A DNA stretch of 64,000 nt from Aureispira anguillae. Its GTDB lineage: Bacteria; Bacteroidota; Bacteroidia; Chitinophagales; Saprospiraceae. The translations under genes were made by a program, and so were the position numbers. The notes under the pieces are model-generated. The model was given only the letters and a program-made list of their open reading frames with translations. It had not been told where the DNA came from and did not search any database. This document shows, in pieces, positions 18,691-27,642 of this stretch; within the stretch, counting starts at the first letter, position 1, and each line of letters starts with the position of its first letter. The stretch is taken from assembly GCF_026000115.1 (NCBI RefSeq), contig NZ_AP026867.1, positions 837,501-901,500 of the forward strand, in the 5' to 3' direction.

Positions 18691-19107
18691 TTAATTAAAA
18701 TTTTGTATCAATACAGGAATGATTTGCTTTATATTCTCTAAAAGATGGTGATGATAAGCGGCTAATAGTTTGGATTCTTGCTCTAGATAGTCTGTTTTAT
18801 ATAAGAGCGTTTTTTTTTTATCTAGAATAAGATAATATCGAATGATAATCCGATAAGTATGCCCCAAAATGAGTTGCTTTTCATCCATTAAACGGGATTG
18901 ACTGCTCACTAATGCTAACCCAACATTGCCAAAATAAAAGGAAATGGTAGAGATTTGTTCTAAGGAAGAGACAAAATGCTCCAAAATCCACTGCAAGGCT
19001 TTTTCTGTAGACCATTTTTGCTGGCTTATCAACAATTGGAGTACCAATAGGTTATTGTGCGCATCATTTTCTTTTAATAAAGCTAAATATTGGGATTTAT
19101 GTTGCAT
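18691..19107 (-). CDS. hypothetical protein, 138 residues
   Basis: This is a soluble, mainly helical protein without a signal peptide or transmembrane segment. It contains several Leu/Ile-rich helices and a Lys/Tyr-rich centre (RIIIRYYLILDKKKTLLYK). I recognise no family. It starts 22 bases after the TPR gene and ends 77 bases before pbpC, all on the minus strand. It may therefore be cotranscribed with both. Confidence 0.65.
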   Translation of the reverse strand: MQHKSQYLALLKENDAHNNLLVLQLLISQQKWSTEKALQWILEHFVSSLEQISTISFYFGNVGLALVSSQSRLMDEKQLILGHTYRIIIRYYLILDKKKTLLYKTDYLEQESKLLAAYHHHLLENIKQIIPVLIQNFN

Positions 19108-19129
19108 AATGCTAGTTTAGAAGAACCAA

Positions 19130-20200
19130 TTAATCCGTTGTTTTTTCCTCTTTTTCCAATCTATTTTGTACTGTTTTTATGGCTTCTTTAAGTCCTTCCA
19201 GATAACGATTTAATGCCAGTGCTTTTTCATAATCTTGTAAGGCAGCATCGTATTGTTTCGAGTGAAATTGTATCAAACCTCGATAATAATAAGCCGTCGC
19301 ATGATTGGGAGCTAATTCTAGCGCTTTATTGATGTCATCGTGAGCACTTAGTAACTGATCTGCATGCAGTTTTGTCCAAGCTCTATTCATGTAGGCTAAA
19401 CTATTTTCTGGGTCTATTTTAATAGCGTTAGAATAAGCAATAATAGCTTTGGTATATTGTTGATAGGCTTTGTAAGAATTTCCCTTGTTGAGATAAAAAA
19501 GACTAGTAGTAGGTTGGAGTTCAATGGCTTTGTCAAAATCTTTTATAGCATCCCAATAGCGTTTGATCGCATGTGAGGTGAGCCCTCTATTGTTATAGGC
19601 CACTACAAAATTAGGATTGAGTTCAATGGCTTTACTGTATAATTTTAAGGCATCTTTATATTGTTCTAAGCTAAAACGAATATCTCCCATATTGTCATAA
19701 GCATCTGCAAAATAGGGATCCCAATAAATCGCCATTCTATAATCTTCTAGTGCTAATTTTAAGTTTTCTTGCGCACTATAAGCCAAGCCACGGTTGTTGT
19801 ATGCTATGGCCATTTTTTTGTCCAATTCGATCGCCTTGGTATAATGCTCAATGGCTTTATCGTAGTTACTATACAAAAAGTTAATCCACCCCATATTGTT
19901 GTAGACAATGGCATAAGTTGAATTTAGTGCAATTGAAAATTGATAATCTTCTAAGGCTTTTTCATACTCCTTTAATCGCTCGTAAGTAACTCCTCTATTG
20001 ATATAAGCTTCTACGAATTGTGGATTCTTTTGAATGGCATTGGTATAGTGTTCAACGGCCAGATCAAAGGCTTCGGCATCAAAACTAGTTTGCCCCAATT
20101 GGTAAAATTCTTCTGCTGTATTTTGAGCCAAAAGAGACCAAGGACGGAAGCTAAGAAGTACTAAAAAAAGGAATAGGAATACTTTAGATGTAAATTGCAT
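19130..20200 (-). CDS. exported TPR-repeat protein
   Basis: The 356-residue product begins with a signal peptide (MQFTSKVFLFLFLVLLSFRPWSLLAQ). About nine tandem 34-residue tetratricopeptide repeats follow, with the typical pattern A-x3-N-N-R-G/M-G ... Y-x-x-A-I-x-x-Y-x-K-A-I-E-L (for example YNNRGLAYSAQENLKLALEDY). TPRs make a protein-binding superhelix. Location is periplasmic or outer-membrane. It is the first gene of a probable minus-strand group with the 138-residue protein and pbpC, which suggests a link with the cell envelope, though the partner is unknown. Confidence 0.85.
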   Translation of the reverse strand: MQFTSKVFLFLFLVLLSFRPWSLLAQNTAEEFYQLGQTSFDAEAFDLAVEHYTNAIQKNPQFVEAYINRGVTYERLKEYEKALEDYQFSIALNSTYAIVYNNMGWINFLYSNYDKAIEHYTKAIELDKKMAIAYNNRGLAYSAQENLKLALEDYRMAIYWDPYFADAYDNMGDIRFSLEQYKDALKLYSKAIELNPNFVVAYNNRGLTSHAIKRYWDAIKDFDKAIELQPTTSLFYLNKGNSYKAYQQYTKAIIAYSNAIKIDPENSLAYMNRAWTKLHADQLLSAHDDINKALELAPNHATAYYYRGLIQFHSKQYDAALQDYEKALALNRYLEGLKEAIKTVQNRLEKEEKTTD

Positions 20201-20327
20201 AAGTAAGGTTACAAATTAATGCTCAAAAATGGGATGTACAACTGCTCGTAAGAAATGGTAATCATAACCCAAAATATCGTTCCAAATGTATGGATAATAG
20301 AAAGAAAATCATCACGACCAAAATCAT

Positions 20328-21986
20328 TTAACCAATTTCCTGAAAAAGAATAGTATAAGAAGTACCCTCTTTTTGGGGGACTTTTTTGATAGATCCATTC
20401 AATTGACGGGCGAGCTGATGGATTAACTTAAGCCCTAAAGACTTTGTTGTTCTGTGATTTATTTCATCAGAAAATCCTAGACCATTATCACCTATTAACA
20501 ATTGAAAATTAGGAGCAGTCAACGGAATGATTTGGATATGAATGGTACCTTTTGTCTGTTTGGGAATACCATATTTTAGTGCATTGGTAAGAATTTCATT
20601 GATCAACAAGCCCAAAGGTATAGCGGTATCAAGATTTAGTTTTAAATCCTTAGGTGCCTTAATATCCAAGGTAATGTTATGGTTATTACCTTTTATAGAA
20701 ATAATAAGATAATCAACTAGCTTTTTAAGGTATTGACTGTATCCTATTTTGGATAGGTTATCAGCTTGATAAAGTTCCTCATGTAAAATGGCCATGGTGT
20801 TGATCCTATATTGGCTAACACTAAAGATCTCTTTTATTTTAGCATCGTCAATATTAGAGGATTGCAAACTTAGCAAACTCGTAATAACTTGTAGATTGTT
20901 TTTTACACGATGGTGGATCTCTTTGAGCAAAACAGCCTGTTCTTGGTTGGATTGATCCAATTCTTGTGTTCTATCTTTTACTTTTTGCTCTAGCGATAAT
21001 TGAGAATTAAAGTTCATATAAACCATTAAGGTTAACAAGAACGTAATAAAAACCCCTGAAATTAAAAAGGTATAGGATAGTGGCAAATGAGGATAGTCCG
21101 TTAGTGCTGCTTTGGGCATATAATAGACCGACCATACTCGGTTACTAATGGTGATCTCAAAATGATGCGACCATTTTTTTTTGTCAAAACTAATTGTAGA
21201 CCAATCTACATCCATGTTGGTGTACAATGTTTTATAATCAGCAGTTTTGTCATAGATCAATAGATCTAGCAATTTTAATTCTGACTTTAGCGCCGTATTA
21301 ATAAAACTAGCCATATTATAAACGCCTAAGATCACGCCCTTTGTTTCTTCTGCTTGTTGAACGGATTTTAGGACTAAAAAAGAGCGAGAATTAGAGGCAT
21401 TTTGAAGTAATTGAAGGGGAGGAGAAACGATAATTGTTTGCTTTTCTTGACTACTTTTGATGCAAGCCAAACGGTCAGGGTTAGAACTTAAATCGTAACC
21501 CACCGCAAATGAACTCAGCCTAATTGGAGCAATGAATTGAATTGGAAAATAAGCCGCTTTTTGTTTTGCTGGAACAAGTTTTTTAGTTTGAGAATCAGCT
21601 TCTGTAATCGTATGCTCATGAAATCCCTCTGCCTGCAAAGAATGGTTGTAAACCTCTCTAAATTCATCCGATACTTTGGGAGCCCATTCTAAGGCCCTCA
21701 CTCCAGGAAGGTTTTTGATAAAAGGCATTGTGAAATTATCAAAGATCTCTCTATTAATGGTATCGGCAGTTTCAAACAATACTTGTAATGAAGAAATAGC
21801 AAGGGTAATTTTTCCTAATTCTTGATCTAATTTTTTTTGGGTTTCAGTAATGGCTTGCTCTATGCATTTTTTATTACTTGTTATTTGAGTATGATTAATA
21901 TAATAAAAATTACTTATTGATATACAGACTCCTAGAAGGGGGATAAGAAAGAGGCTTGTAGTTCTATTTGGTTTCGTATACGGCAT
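20328..21986 (-). CDS. sensor histidine kinase with CHASE domain (HisKA_2 type)
   Basis: The 552-residue membrane kinase has a transmembrane helix near residues 12-32, an extracytoplasmic CHASE sensor domain (about 55-270; note PGVRALEWAPKV), a second helix near 300-320, a short coiled coil, and a HisKA_2 dimerisation/phosphotransfer domain whose His lies in EIHHRVKNNLQVITSLLSLQ. A HATPase_c domain follows, with the N box NEILTNALKYGIP and G box GDNGLGFSD. The ATG at 21986 is chosen over an upstream TTG at 22070 because it places the membrane helix at the N-terminus. CHASE domains sense small molecules such as cytokinin-like or peptide ligands. No response regulator gene is adjacent, so the partner is elsewhere. 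Confidence 0.9.
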   Translation of the reverse strand: MPYTKPNRTTSLFLIPLLGVCISISNFYYINHTQITSNKKCIEQAITETQKKLDQELGKITLAISSLQVLFETADTINREIFDNFTMPFIKNLPGVRALEWAPKVSDEFREVYNHSLQAEGFHEHTITEADSQTKKLVPAKQKAAYFPIQFIAPIRLSSFAVGYDLSSNPDRLACIKSSQEKQTIIVSPPLQLLQNASNSRSFLVLKSVQQAEETKGVILGVYNMASFINTALKSELKLLDLLIYDKTADYKTLYTNMDVDWSTISFDKKKWSHHFEITISNRVWSVYYMPKAALTDYPHLPLSYTFLISGVFITFLLTLMVYMNFNSQLSLEQKVKDRTQELDQSNQEQAVLLKEIHHRVKNNLQVITSLLSLQSSNIDDAKIKEIFSVSQYRINTMAILHEELYQADNLSKIGYSQYLKKLVDYLIISIKGNNHNITLDIKAPKDLKLNLDTAIPLGLLINEILTNALKYGIPKQTKGTIHIQIIPLTAPNFQLLIGDNGLGFSDEINHRTTKSLGLKLIHQLARQLNGSIKKVPQKEGTSYTILFQEIG

Positions 21987-22075
21987 GTTTTGGTGTAAAT
22001 AAGGACATAATTGTAAGTATTCAATAGCTAGGTAAAAAGAGAAGTGGGATAATAATAATGAAGGTAGCAATTTGA

Positions 22076-22114
22076 AAAAAAAAACTTTAACTCCTAGAAG
22101 CTAAAGTTTTTTTT
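22076..22114 (-). terminator. terminator downstream of the PorE-like gene
   Basis: Read on the minus strand, AACTTTA...TAAAGTTTT forms a stem within A-rich and T-rich flanks (plus-strand arms CTTTA near 22085 and TAAAG near 22102). The minus-strand transcript ends in a long U run. It sits 33-71 bases past the stop of the PorE-like gene. Confidence 0.6.
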
Positions 22115-22146
22115 CTGTAAAAATAATGAGTTAATAAAGCCGTCGA

Positions 22147-24858
22147 TTAATTGACAACATCACTAATTTTCACTCGAACACCATTTTTGAAGGCAACAAT
22201 AAAAGGAGCAGGTACACCACCTTCTTTTGCTTTCGTTCTTGCAACACGTGCTTCATCTAAGGTATTAAAACTAGAGATATAAAAATAAGTTAAGCCATTT
22301 GATTTTTTCTCTTTTTCAATCATTCCTAAATGGCTAATATTTTTAAATGATGTATTGTTAGCGTCTTTAAATGCACCAAGTTGTACCTTGAAGGCTACTG
22401 TTGGTTTCGATAAATCTGCAGTGCCTCTAGGAGTTACCCCTTCAGGCAAAGTCTCATTGGTCCAAGAATTTAATTCTTTTTCTTTGATAACAGGAGGTTG
22501 CTCTACTGCCAAAGGTGTTTCTTGGATAGGAGTTTCATCCAACACAGGCAGTGGTTTCTGTTCAGGAAGTGGATAAATTACTTGAGAGCTCAAGGCAATG
22601 CGCCCTCCCAAATGGTTATTATCTAGCTCTACAGGAACCTTAAAGGCATCTCTGTAGGTTGCCTTAATAGCTGTCAATGCTTTTTCTAGATGCGCTTGAT
22701 CCGCAAAAATTCCTACTCTAAACGCTTTTTTATTGCCTCTTGCTTCGGTGATAATGTTACCGTATTTGCTCAATTCTAGGCGCTCTGCAGCGGTTAGGTT
22801 CGTTGCAACTAGTGCTTGGATTAAATACCCTGTTTTAGGCATTTTAATACCGTTGGATTCGTACGAAAATGTTTTTCCAGTAGATTTTATAGGATTAACT
22901 AATTCATCTTCCGTTGGTTTGTTGTTCGTAGTAAGTGCTGTTTCTGAATTGATAATACTGCCGTATTTATCTCGTTGCAACATAGGGGAAGCAATCATAG
23001 AACGAGTACCTAATAGCGTTTTTTTGCCTCCATTTCCTGTATTTACATCAAAAACTAGATTTTTGAATCCAGATTTTGAAATGGCAATGGTATAATCGTG
23101 TAAAGGATCCAAAATGACAGAATATTCACCATAATGATTGGTCGGATCTTTTATTTTATTTTCAAGTCCTGTTTTGCGGTTTTTGATATAAACAGTAGCT
23201 CCTTTTAGCGGGCGTTTAGTTTCTTGATCGATGACGGCACCAATATAAAAGTTCATAGCGCAGGGAATTGTATTTCCATTGCCTGTAGGACTAATCGTGG
23301 GTTTGTTACCGATTGTTGGTGTATTGGTATTGATGTTCGTGTTGGTATTCGTAGTTGTATTATTGTAACCATCAATAGGAGGCTCTGTTGTTTTATTGGC
23401 TGTTGGTTTGTATCCTCCTGTATTGGTTTGAGTTACTGACCCACTTGTTCCTGTAAGTGTAGATGAAGTATTGGGTTTGGTGCCCCCTATCTTGTCTACT
23501 TTGTCAGTGGTGGTAGTGGTTGTATTGGTCTTATTAGGATCTACAACAACAATGGTTTGTTCCTGCTCATTAACCAATGGCATTAAGGTTTCTGAACCCT
23601 TCATCAAAGCATTGTAAATGTTATAAAAGCCATCTCTATTAGAAGAAAAGTAACCGATGCGGGTAACGGCATCAAAAACAAAGTACAAATCGTCAAAAGA
23701 AGAGTTTACTTGATTGCCCAAGTTTCGGACATCTTTCCAAACATTGCCGATTTTTTTAGATCTAAAAATATCAAATCCTCCAAAACCTTTGTGGTGGTCA
23801 GAAGCAAAAAACAGATGACCATTATTCGCAATACTAGGACTCACCTCATCGCCAGAAGTATTTACATTGGGACCCAAGTTTTGAGGTCTTGACCAACCTT
23901 GCCCTTGTTGGTGAATGACCCAAATATCAAACCCTCCATAACCGCCAGGTAGATTATAAGCTGCAAAATAAATGGTTTTTCCATTGTTGGCAAAACAAGG
24001 AAAAGAAGCCGAATGCTCTTCACCGATTTGAGGGAAAGCATCACCTGCGGGAATATAAGCCAACTCTTTCATGCCATGTTTGGGCGAGGTAAGCTCCATT
24101 CCGATATTAATAAAAGCAGACTCATACAAATGCCTTACTCCATTGTCAAATTGATTGAAGGTGGTTACCGCCGTTTTCTCATCTAGCGTAACGGCAAAAG
24201 GCGTTAAGTTATTTTGAGGAGCAATTTCAATGGCATTTTTTACAATCTTTAAACCAGACAATTGCCCTGTCGCTCCTCTAGTCGCTTGATAGACATAATT
24301 ATCTGTTGTAGAAGAAACCCCACTTCCAATTTTAATTTTTCGAGCAGAGGTAAACAATAGTTTTCCTTTGTGCAAAACAGGAGCATAATCATCATAAGCA
24401 ACGTGGCTAACACCCGTTTCTTTGGTGACAACAAAAGCCGATTGAAGACTGCGTTGTGTTTTGGCAAAGCGGCAAGCTGCTTGTGCTTTTTCGGCACGAG
24501 CCTTATTTTCTATCGCATATTTACCAAACCATTCTATTGCCTTATCGTATTTTTTATTGGCTTGAAGAACAGTACCATAATTGAAAAAATTGATTGGAGA
24601 GGTATTCGGGTTTTTACAAACCAAAGCATATCTTTTCTCTGCTTCGTTCATTTTATTCAAATAACGATAACAGTTGGCCAACTTCATTTGCAAATTTGTG
24701 TTGCCAGGGTTGTCCATAATGGCACGACCGTAATGAAATGCAGCATCTTTAAAATTTCGAGCTCCATAAGCAGCATCACCTTTGTCCAAAGGTGTTTGAG
24801 CATTTAAGCTCAGTCCGAATATCAAGAAAAGCACTATTGATAGACTAGGCTTCTTCAT
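22147..24858 (-). CDS. PorE-like envelope protein: TPR, PD40 propeller, CarboxypepD_reg and SPOR-like segments
   Basis: The 903-residue exported protein (signal MKKPSLSIVLFLIFGLSLNAQ) has TPR-type helices (about 25-130) and a WD40-like/PD40 beta-propeller (about 165-420; FPCFANNGKTIYFAAYNLPG and GGFDIWVIHQ, GGFDIFRSKK). A Thr/Asn-rich linker (about 440-535) and a carboxypeptidase regulatory-like domain (from about 540; GAVIDQETKRPLKGATVYI) follow. This order matches the T9SS component PorE, but the expected C-terminal OmpA peptidoglycan-binding domain is missing. Instead there are two SPOR-like segments (about 680-750 and 825-900; VAFKVQLGAFKDA ... YFYISSFNTLDEARVARTKA). SPOR domains bind glycan strands lacking stem peptides, so the protein may still tether a complex to peptidoglycan. 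Role in T9SS or gliding is inferred. Confidence 0.8.
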   Translation of the reverse strand: MKKPSLSIVLFLIFGLSLNAQTPLDKGDAAYGARNFKDAAFHYGRAIMDNPGNTNLQMKLANCYRYLNKMNEAEKRYALVCKNPNTSPINFFNYGTVLQANKKYDKAIEWFGKYAIENKARAEKAQAACRFAKTQRSLQSAFVVTKETGVSHVAYDDYAPVLHKGKLLFTSARKIKIGSGVSSTTDNYVYQATRGATGQLSGLKIVKNAIEIAPQNNLTPFAVTLDEKTAVTTFNQFDNGVRHLYESAFINIGMELTSPKHGMKELAYIPAGDAFPQIGEEHSASFPCFANNGKTIYFAAYNLPGGYGGFDIWVIHQQGQGWSRPQNLGPNVNTSGDEVSPSIANNGHLFFASDHHKGFGGFDIFRSKKIGNVWKDVRNLGNQVNSSFDDLYFVFDAVTRIGYFSSNRDGFYNIYNALMKGSETLMPLVNEQEQTIVVVDPNKTNTTTTTTDKVDKIGGTKPNTSSTLTGTSGSVTQTNTGGYKPTANKTTEPPIDGYNNTTTNTNTNINTNTPTIGNKPTISPTGNGNTIPCAMNFYIGAVIDQETKRPLKGATVYIKNRKTGLENKIKDPTNHYGEYSVILDPLHDYTIAISKSGFKNLVFDVNTGNGGKKTLLGTRSMIASPMLQRDKYGSIINSETALTTNNKPTEDELVNPIKSTGKTFSYESNGIKMPKTGYLIQALVATNLTAAERLELSKYGNIITEARGNKKAFRVGIFADQAHLEKALTAIKATYRDAFKVPVELDNNHLGGRIALSSQVIYPLPEQKPLPVLDETPIQETPLAVEQPPVIKEKELNSWTNETLPEGVTPRGTADLSKPTVAFKVQLGAFKDANNTSFKNISHLGMIEKEKKSNGLTYFYISSFNTLDEARVARTKAKEGGVPAPFIVAFKNGVRVKISDVVN

Positions 24859-25047
24859 AGTTTTGTGTTTTTAGTAATAATAACCTAATACATTTTGATC
24901 TTAGGGGTACTTGTATAGGTACATTTTTGATCTATATGGATATGAGGTATAATAAAAGCTAGGATTTTACCCAAGTTAAACATACAATTTTACAAAAAAA
25001 TACGCAAATTGCCTACAACAAGACCAAAAAATAAGCTTTCTAATGAT

Positions 25048-25278
25048 ATGATAAAGTTAGAAATATCGCTTAGTAATTTAATTTTAGGTGAGCTGGCATT
25101 TTTTGTAATGGTAGAACCAAAGATTCTATATACAATAATAGTGCTAATCCCTAGCGGTATTGGAGCGTTTGGAGAGATAATTAAGGAGCATAAGCGCCCC
25201 TATAAAGAGAAAAGGACTGACAATCTGAGCGATAGAATGGATCAATTTATTTTTTTAATCCCAAAAGTAGCAATATAA
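25048..25278 (+). CDS. doubtful small membrane protein, 76 residues
   Basis: The frame begins at ATG 25048 (an in-frame TTG lies at 25009) and encodes a peptide with a hydrophobic central segment (ILYTIIVLIPSGIGAFG) between charged ends. It would be a single-pass or two-helix membrane protein. It stands alone on the plus strand between minus-strand genes and has no clear ribosome or promoter signal. It may be a chance frame. Confidence 0.3.
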   Translation: MIKLEISLSNLILGELAFFVMVEPKILYTIIVLIPSGIGAFGEIIKEHKRPYKEKRTDNLSDRMDQFIFLIPKVAI

Positions 25279-25322
25279 AAAGGTATTTATGCTTAGCATC
25301 TATATTCCGATTTTAGAAGATG

Positions 25323-25376
25323 TTAGCGATTAGATCCGATTAAGCTATTAGAGGATCTAATCGCTAAAAGTGCAAC
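25323..25376 (-). repeat. hairpin repeat, copy 1 (constant leader GTTGCACTTTTAG)
   Basis: TTAGCGATTAGATCC (25323-25337) pairs perfectly with 25353-25367 around a 15-base loop. Read on the minus strand, the stem is entered from GTTGCACTTTTAG (25376 down to 25364). The copy at 57584-57637 has the same leader and a related loop but a different stem sequence. Confidence 0.65.
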
Positions 25377-25481
25377 ACAATAATCTACTATTTAAGGTTG
25401 GTCTGTACTTAAATTTTCAACGCTAAAAGCCTCGCAAAGTTAGCACAGCGAAATGAAGAAACAATTTATAATAGAGGATAG

Positions 25482-26006
25482 TTAAAAGCCTCCCTCATAT
25501 TTAAAAACAGCTTCCTCTTTTTGTTTGGTATAAACACCACGAGCGACAACGCCTTGTCCAAAGCCACAAGAAAATTCACTGCCTTTCTCTTGAGAAATTG
25601 TAATGGTATTGTGTTGAAAGGTAAAGGTTATTTTACAAGGATCTTCTTCCGAAAATTCAGTTGTTGTAAATATGGCAACGTTATCTTTTAGTGCCATCAT
25701 GCCTGTAGCAGACCCCGAATGATAATTAGGAGCACCATTGTTGAGGTCTAACTCAAATTTTAAGGAGTCATTCTCCTGTTGTTCTATGGCTAGATAACCA
25801 CCACCTTTGGCACTTTCCTGATCTCCAAAAATATAAGTTCCCGTTATACTAGGTGGCGTATTGGGAATGTTTTCTAGTTGTGGGCTATCAACTGTTGTGG
25901 TTGTTGAGTCAGTAGGATTATTGTCTACTGTATCGTTGGTATTACCAGTACAAGCAACAAAAGAAAAAATAGCTAAGGTTATAACAAGATGAATAAAAGG
26001 TTTCAT
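25482..26006 (-). CDS. hypothetical lipoprotein, 174 residues
   Basis: A lipoprotein signal (MKPFIHLVITLAIFSFVAC, Cys 19) is followed by a Thr/Asp-rich linker and a beta-rich domain of about 120 residues (TGTYIFGDQESAKGGGYLAIEQ ... FSCGFGQGVVARGVY). The body looks like a small beta-barrel of lipocalin/META size, but I cannot assign a family. It is a single minus-strand gene whose product should be anchored to the periplasmic face of a membrane. Confidence 0.7.
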   Translation of the reverse strand: MKPFIHLVITLAIFSFVACTGNTNDTVDNNPTDSTTTTVDSPQLENIPNTPPSITGTYIFGDQESAKGGGYLAIEQQENDSLKFELDLNNGAPNYHSGSATGMMALKDNVAIFTTTEFSEEDPCKITFTFQHNTITISQEKGSEFSCGFGQGVVARGVYTKQKEEAVFKYEGGF

Positions 26007-26091
26007 TGATTGAAAATTTTTGATGAAGAAGTTGTTTTAGAATAGGATTAGCGAATCCTCGCTTGTTTGTTGTTGGATCGCAAACAACTTC

Positions 26092-26136
26092 AAAAAAAAA
26101 GACTTGTTTCTAATGTACAAAATTTAGAAACAAGTC
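26092..26136 (-). terminator. terminator of the cysteine desulfurase gene
   Basis: GACTTGTTTCTAA (26101-26113) is perfectly complemented by TTAGAAACAAGTC (26124-26136), with a 10-base loop. On the minus strand the hairpin is followed by nine T residues (26092-26100). This is a textbook intrinsic terminator 30 bases past the stop codon. Confidence 0.88.
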
Positions 26137-26165
26137 CTTATGAAAAGAAATGAAATCTATCTTAT

Positions 26166-27287
26166 TTAGATAATTTCTTTCAATTGAGCAATGGTATAAT
26201 CCACTTCTGCTTTGGTATTAAAATGAGAAAAAGAGAAGCGAACAGCATGATAGCCTTCAGGTACCCCCAAGGTAGCCAAGACTCTAGAAACGGTAACGGC
26301 ACCAGAGTTGCAGGCAGAACCACCAGAGGCACTAATTCCTTTTAGATCTAATTTGAACAAGAGCATATTTACAGGAGTATCCGTTTTGAAAGAAACATTT
26401 AATACCGTAAATAAATAAGCACCAGCATAATCACCATTAATTTTTATAGCTGGAAAATTAGCTTGTAGCTCGCTTATGAAATAACTGCGAACGAGTTCTA
26501 TTTGCGTTTTTCGTTCTTCTATATATTTAACAGCCTGTTCTAATGCTTTTCCTAAACCAATGATACTGGCTACATTTTCTGTCCCAGAGCGCACTTTACG
26601 TTCTTGTCCTCCTCCGTCAATATAAGCATCAATGCTATTTTTTTTGTTGACATATAAAAAGCCAACTCCTTTAGGACCATGCAGCTTGTGACCAGAACCA
26701 GACAAAAAGCTAATGTTGGTTTTAGATACATCAATGGGAATATGGCCAATTGATTGTACGGTATCTGTGTGGAAAAAAGCGCCATATTGGGTGCACAGGT
26801 CGGCTATTTCATCAAGAGGATTGAGCGTGCCAACTTCGTTATTGGCATGCATTAAAGAAACCAATGTCTTTTTATCATTCTTTTGAAGCAAACGCTCCAA
26901 ATCTTTAAGGTCTGCACGGCCATTCTCATCCAGTTGTACCAGTTCTATTTCTATGTTTTCTTCCCGCATTCGATTAACGGTATTAAAAACACAAGAGTGC
27001 TCAATAGAGCTAGAAATAATACGTGTAACTCCCAAATCACGAACAGAACATTTAATAGCAGTATTATTGGCTTCTGTTCCTCCTGAAGTAAAGAAGATTT
27101 CAGAATTAGAAGCATTGATAGATTGTGCAACAATTTTGCGAGCACGTTCTATTCCTGCACGGGCAGTTCTACCTTCTTGATGCGTAGAAGATGGATTACC
27201 ATAATTATTTTTAAGATAAGGAAGCATTGCTTCAAGCACATCATCACACAAAGGCGTGGTAGCTGCATTGTCTAAATAAATACGCAT
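26166..27287 (-). CDS. cysteine desulfurase (NifS/IscS family)
   Basis: The 373-residue PLP enzyme takes sulfur from cysteine to form a protein persulfide for Fe-S cluster and thio-cofactor synthesis. Visible motifs are MRIYLDNAATTP at the N-terminus, the aldehyde-stacking region GGTEANNTAI, HTDTVQSIGHIPIDV, the PLP lysine in SGHKLHGPKGVGFLY, RSGTENVASIIGLG, and the catalytic Cys in GGSACNSG (about residue 327). The active-site loop is short, as in the group II (NifS-like) or compact IscS proteins of Bacteroidota. No iscU/suf genes adjoin it, so the partner is elsewhere. A -7 box candidate lies 29 bases upstream, and a strong terminator follows. Confidence 0.93.
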   Translation of the reverse strand: MRIYLDNAATTPLCDDVLEAMLPYLKNNYGNPSSTHQEGRTARAGIERARKIVAQSINASNSEIFFTSGGTEANNTAIKCSVRDLGVTRIISSSIEHSCVFNTVNRMREENIEIELVQLDENGRADLKDLERLLQKNDKKTLVSLMHANNEVGTLNPLDEIADLCTQYGAFFHTDTVQSIGHIPIDVSKTNISFLSGSGHKLHGPKGVGFLYVNKKNSIDAYIDGGGQERKVRSGTENVASIIGLGKALEQAVKYIEERKTQIELVRSYFISELQANFPAIKINGDYAGAYLFTVLNVSFKTDTPVNMLLFKLDLKGISASGGSACNSGAVTVSRVLATLGVPEGYHAVRFSFSHFNTKAEVDYTIAQLKEII

Positions 27288-27315
27288 GATATAAATGATT
27301 ATGAAAGAAAATCTA

Positions 27316-27323
27316 CAAAACTA
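27316..27323 (-). promoter_or_regulatory. candidate -7 element of the cysteine desulfurase gene
   Basis: On the minus strand TAGTTTTG matches TAnnTTTG and lies 29 bases before the ATG (27287). No TTG box lies at the right distance, so this is only a candidate. Confidence 0.35.
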
Positions 27324-27366
27324 TAGGTTCAATGAAACTAAATAATTATAAAAATGCTAAGTCATT

Positions 27367-27642
27367 ACTCCGTTGAAAAATCGCACCGCATTGATTATTA
27401 GCATCATATATTTTTACGATTTAAAGTGTTAAAACACTGATAATCATTGTGATGCATGAATCCAGTGAACTGGGCATGCTTGTAGCCAAAGCTATACCAC
27501 GCAGTAGCACCGTAGGTAAAAGCGAAGGCACTGCTTTTTTATTAACTATTCTCATGAGCATAGCGAACTAAAAAACTATCTCATGACCGTAGGGAATAAC
27601 TAAGCGCAGCGCTCATGACCACAGGGAACTAATCAACGGAGT
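27367..27642. repeat. non-coding element bounded by inverted ACTCCGTTGA
   Basis: ACTCCGTTGA (27367-27376) is repeated in inverted orientation as TCAACGGAGT (27633-27642). The interior holds GCTTGTAGCCAAAGCTA (27478-27494), several CTCATGA words and CTAAGCGCAGCG (27600-27611), which reappear in the element at 57.4 kb. It looks like a small non-autonomous repeat or a structured RNA region. Confidence 0.5.

Larger units (their letters stand above)
24859..25481. other. 623-base intergenic region
   Basis: The region holds the leader of the PorE-like gene, a doubtful small plus-strand reading frame (25048-25278) and one copy of a hairpin repeat (25323-25376). The stretch from about 25400 to 25481 shows no clear signal. 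Confidence 0.4.
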
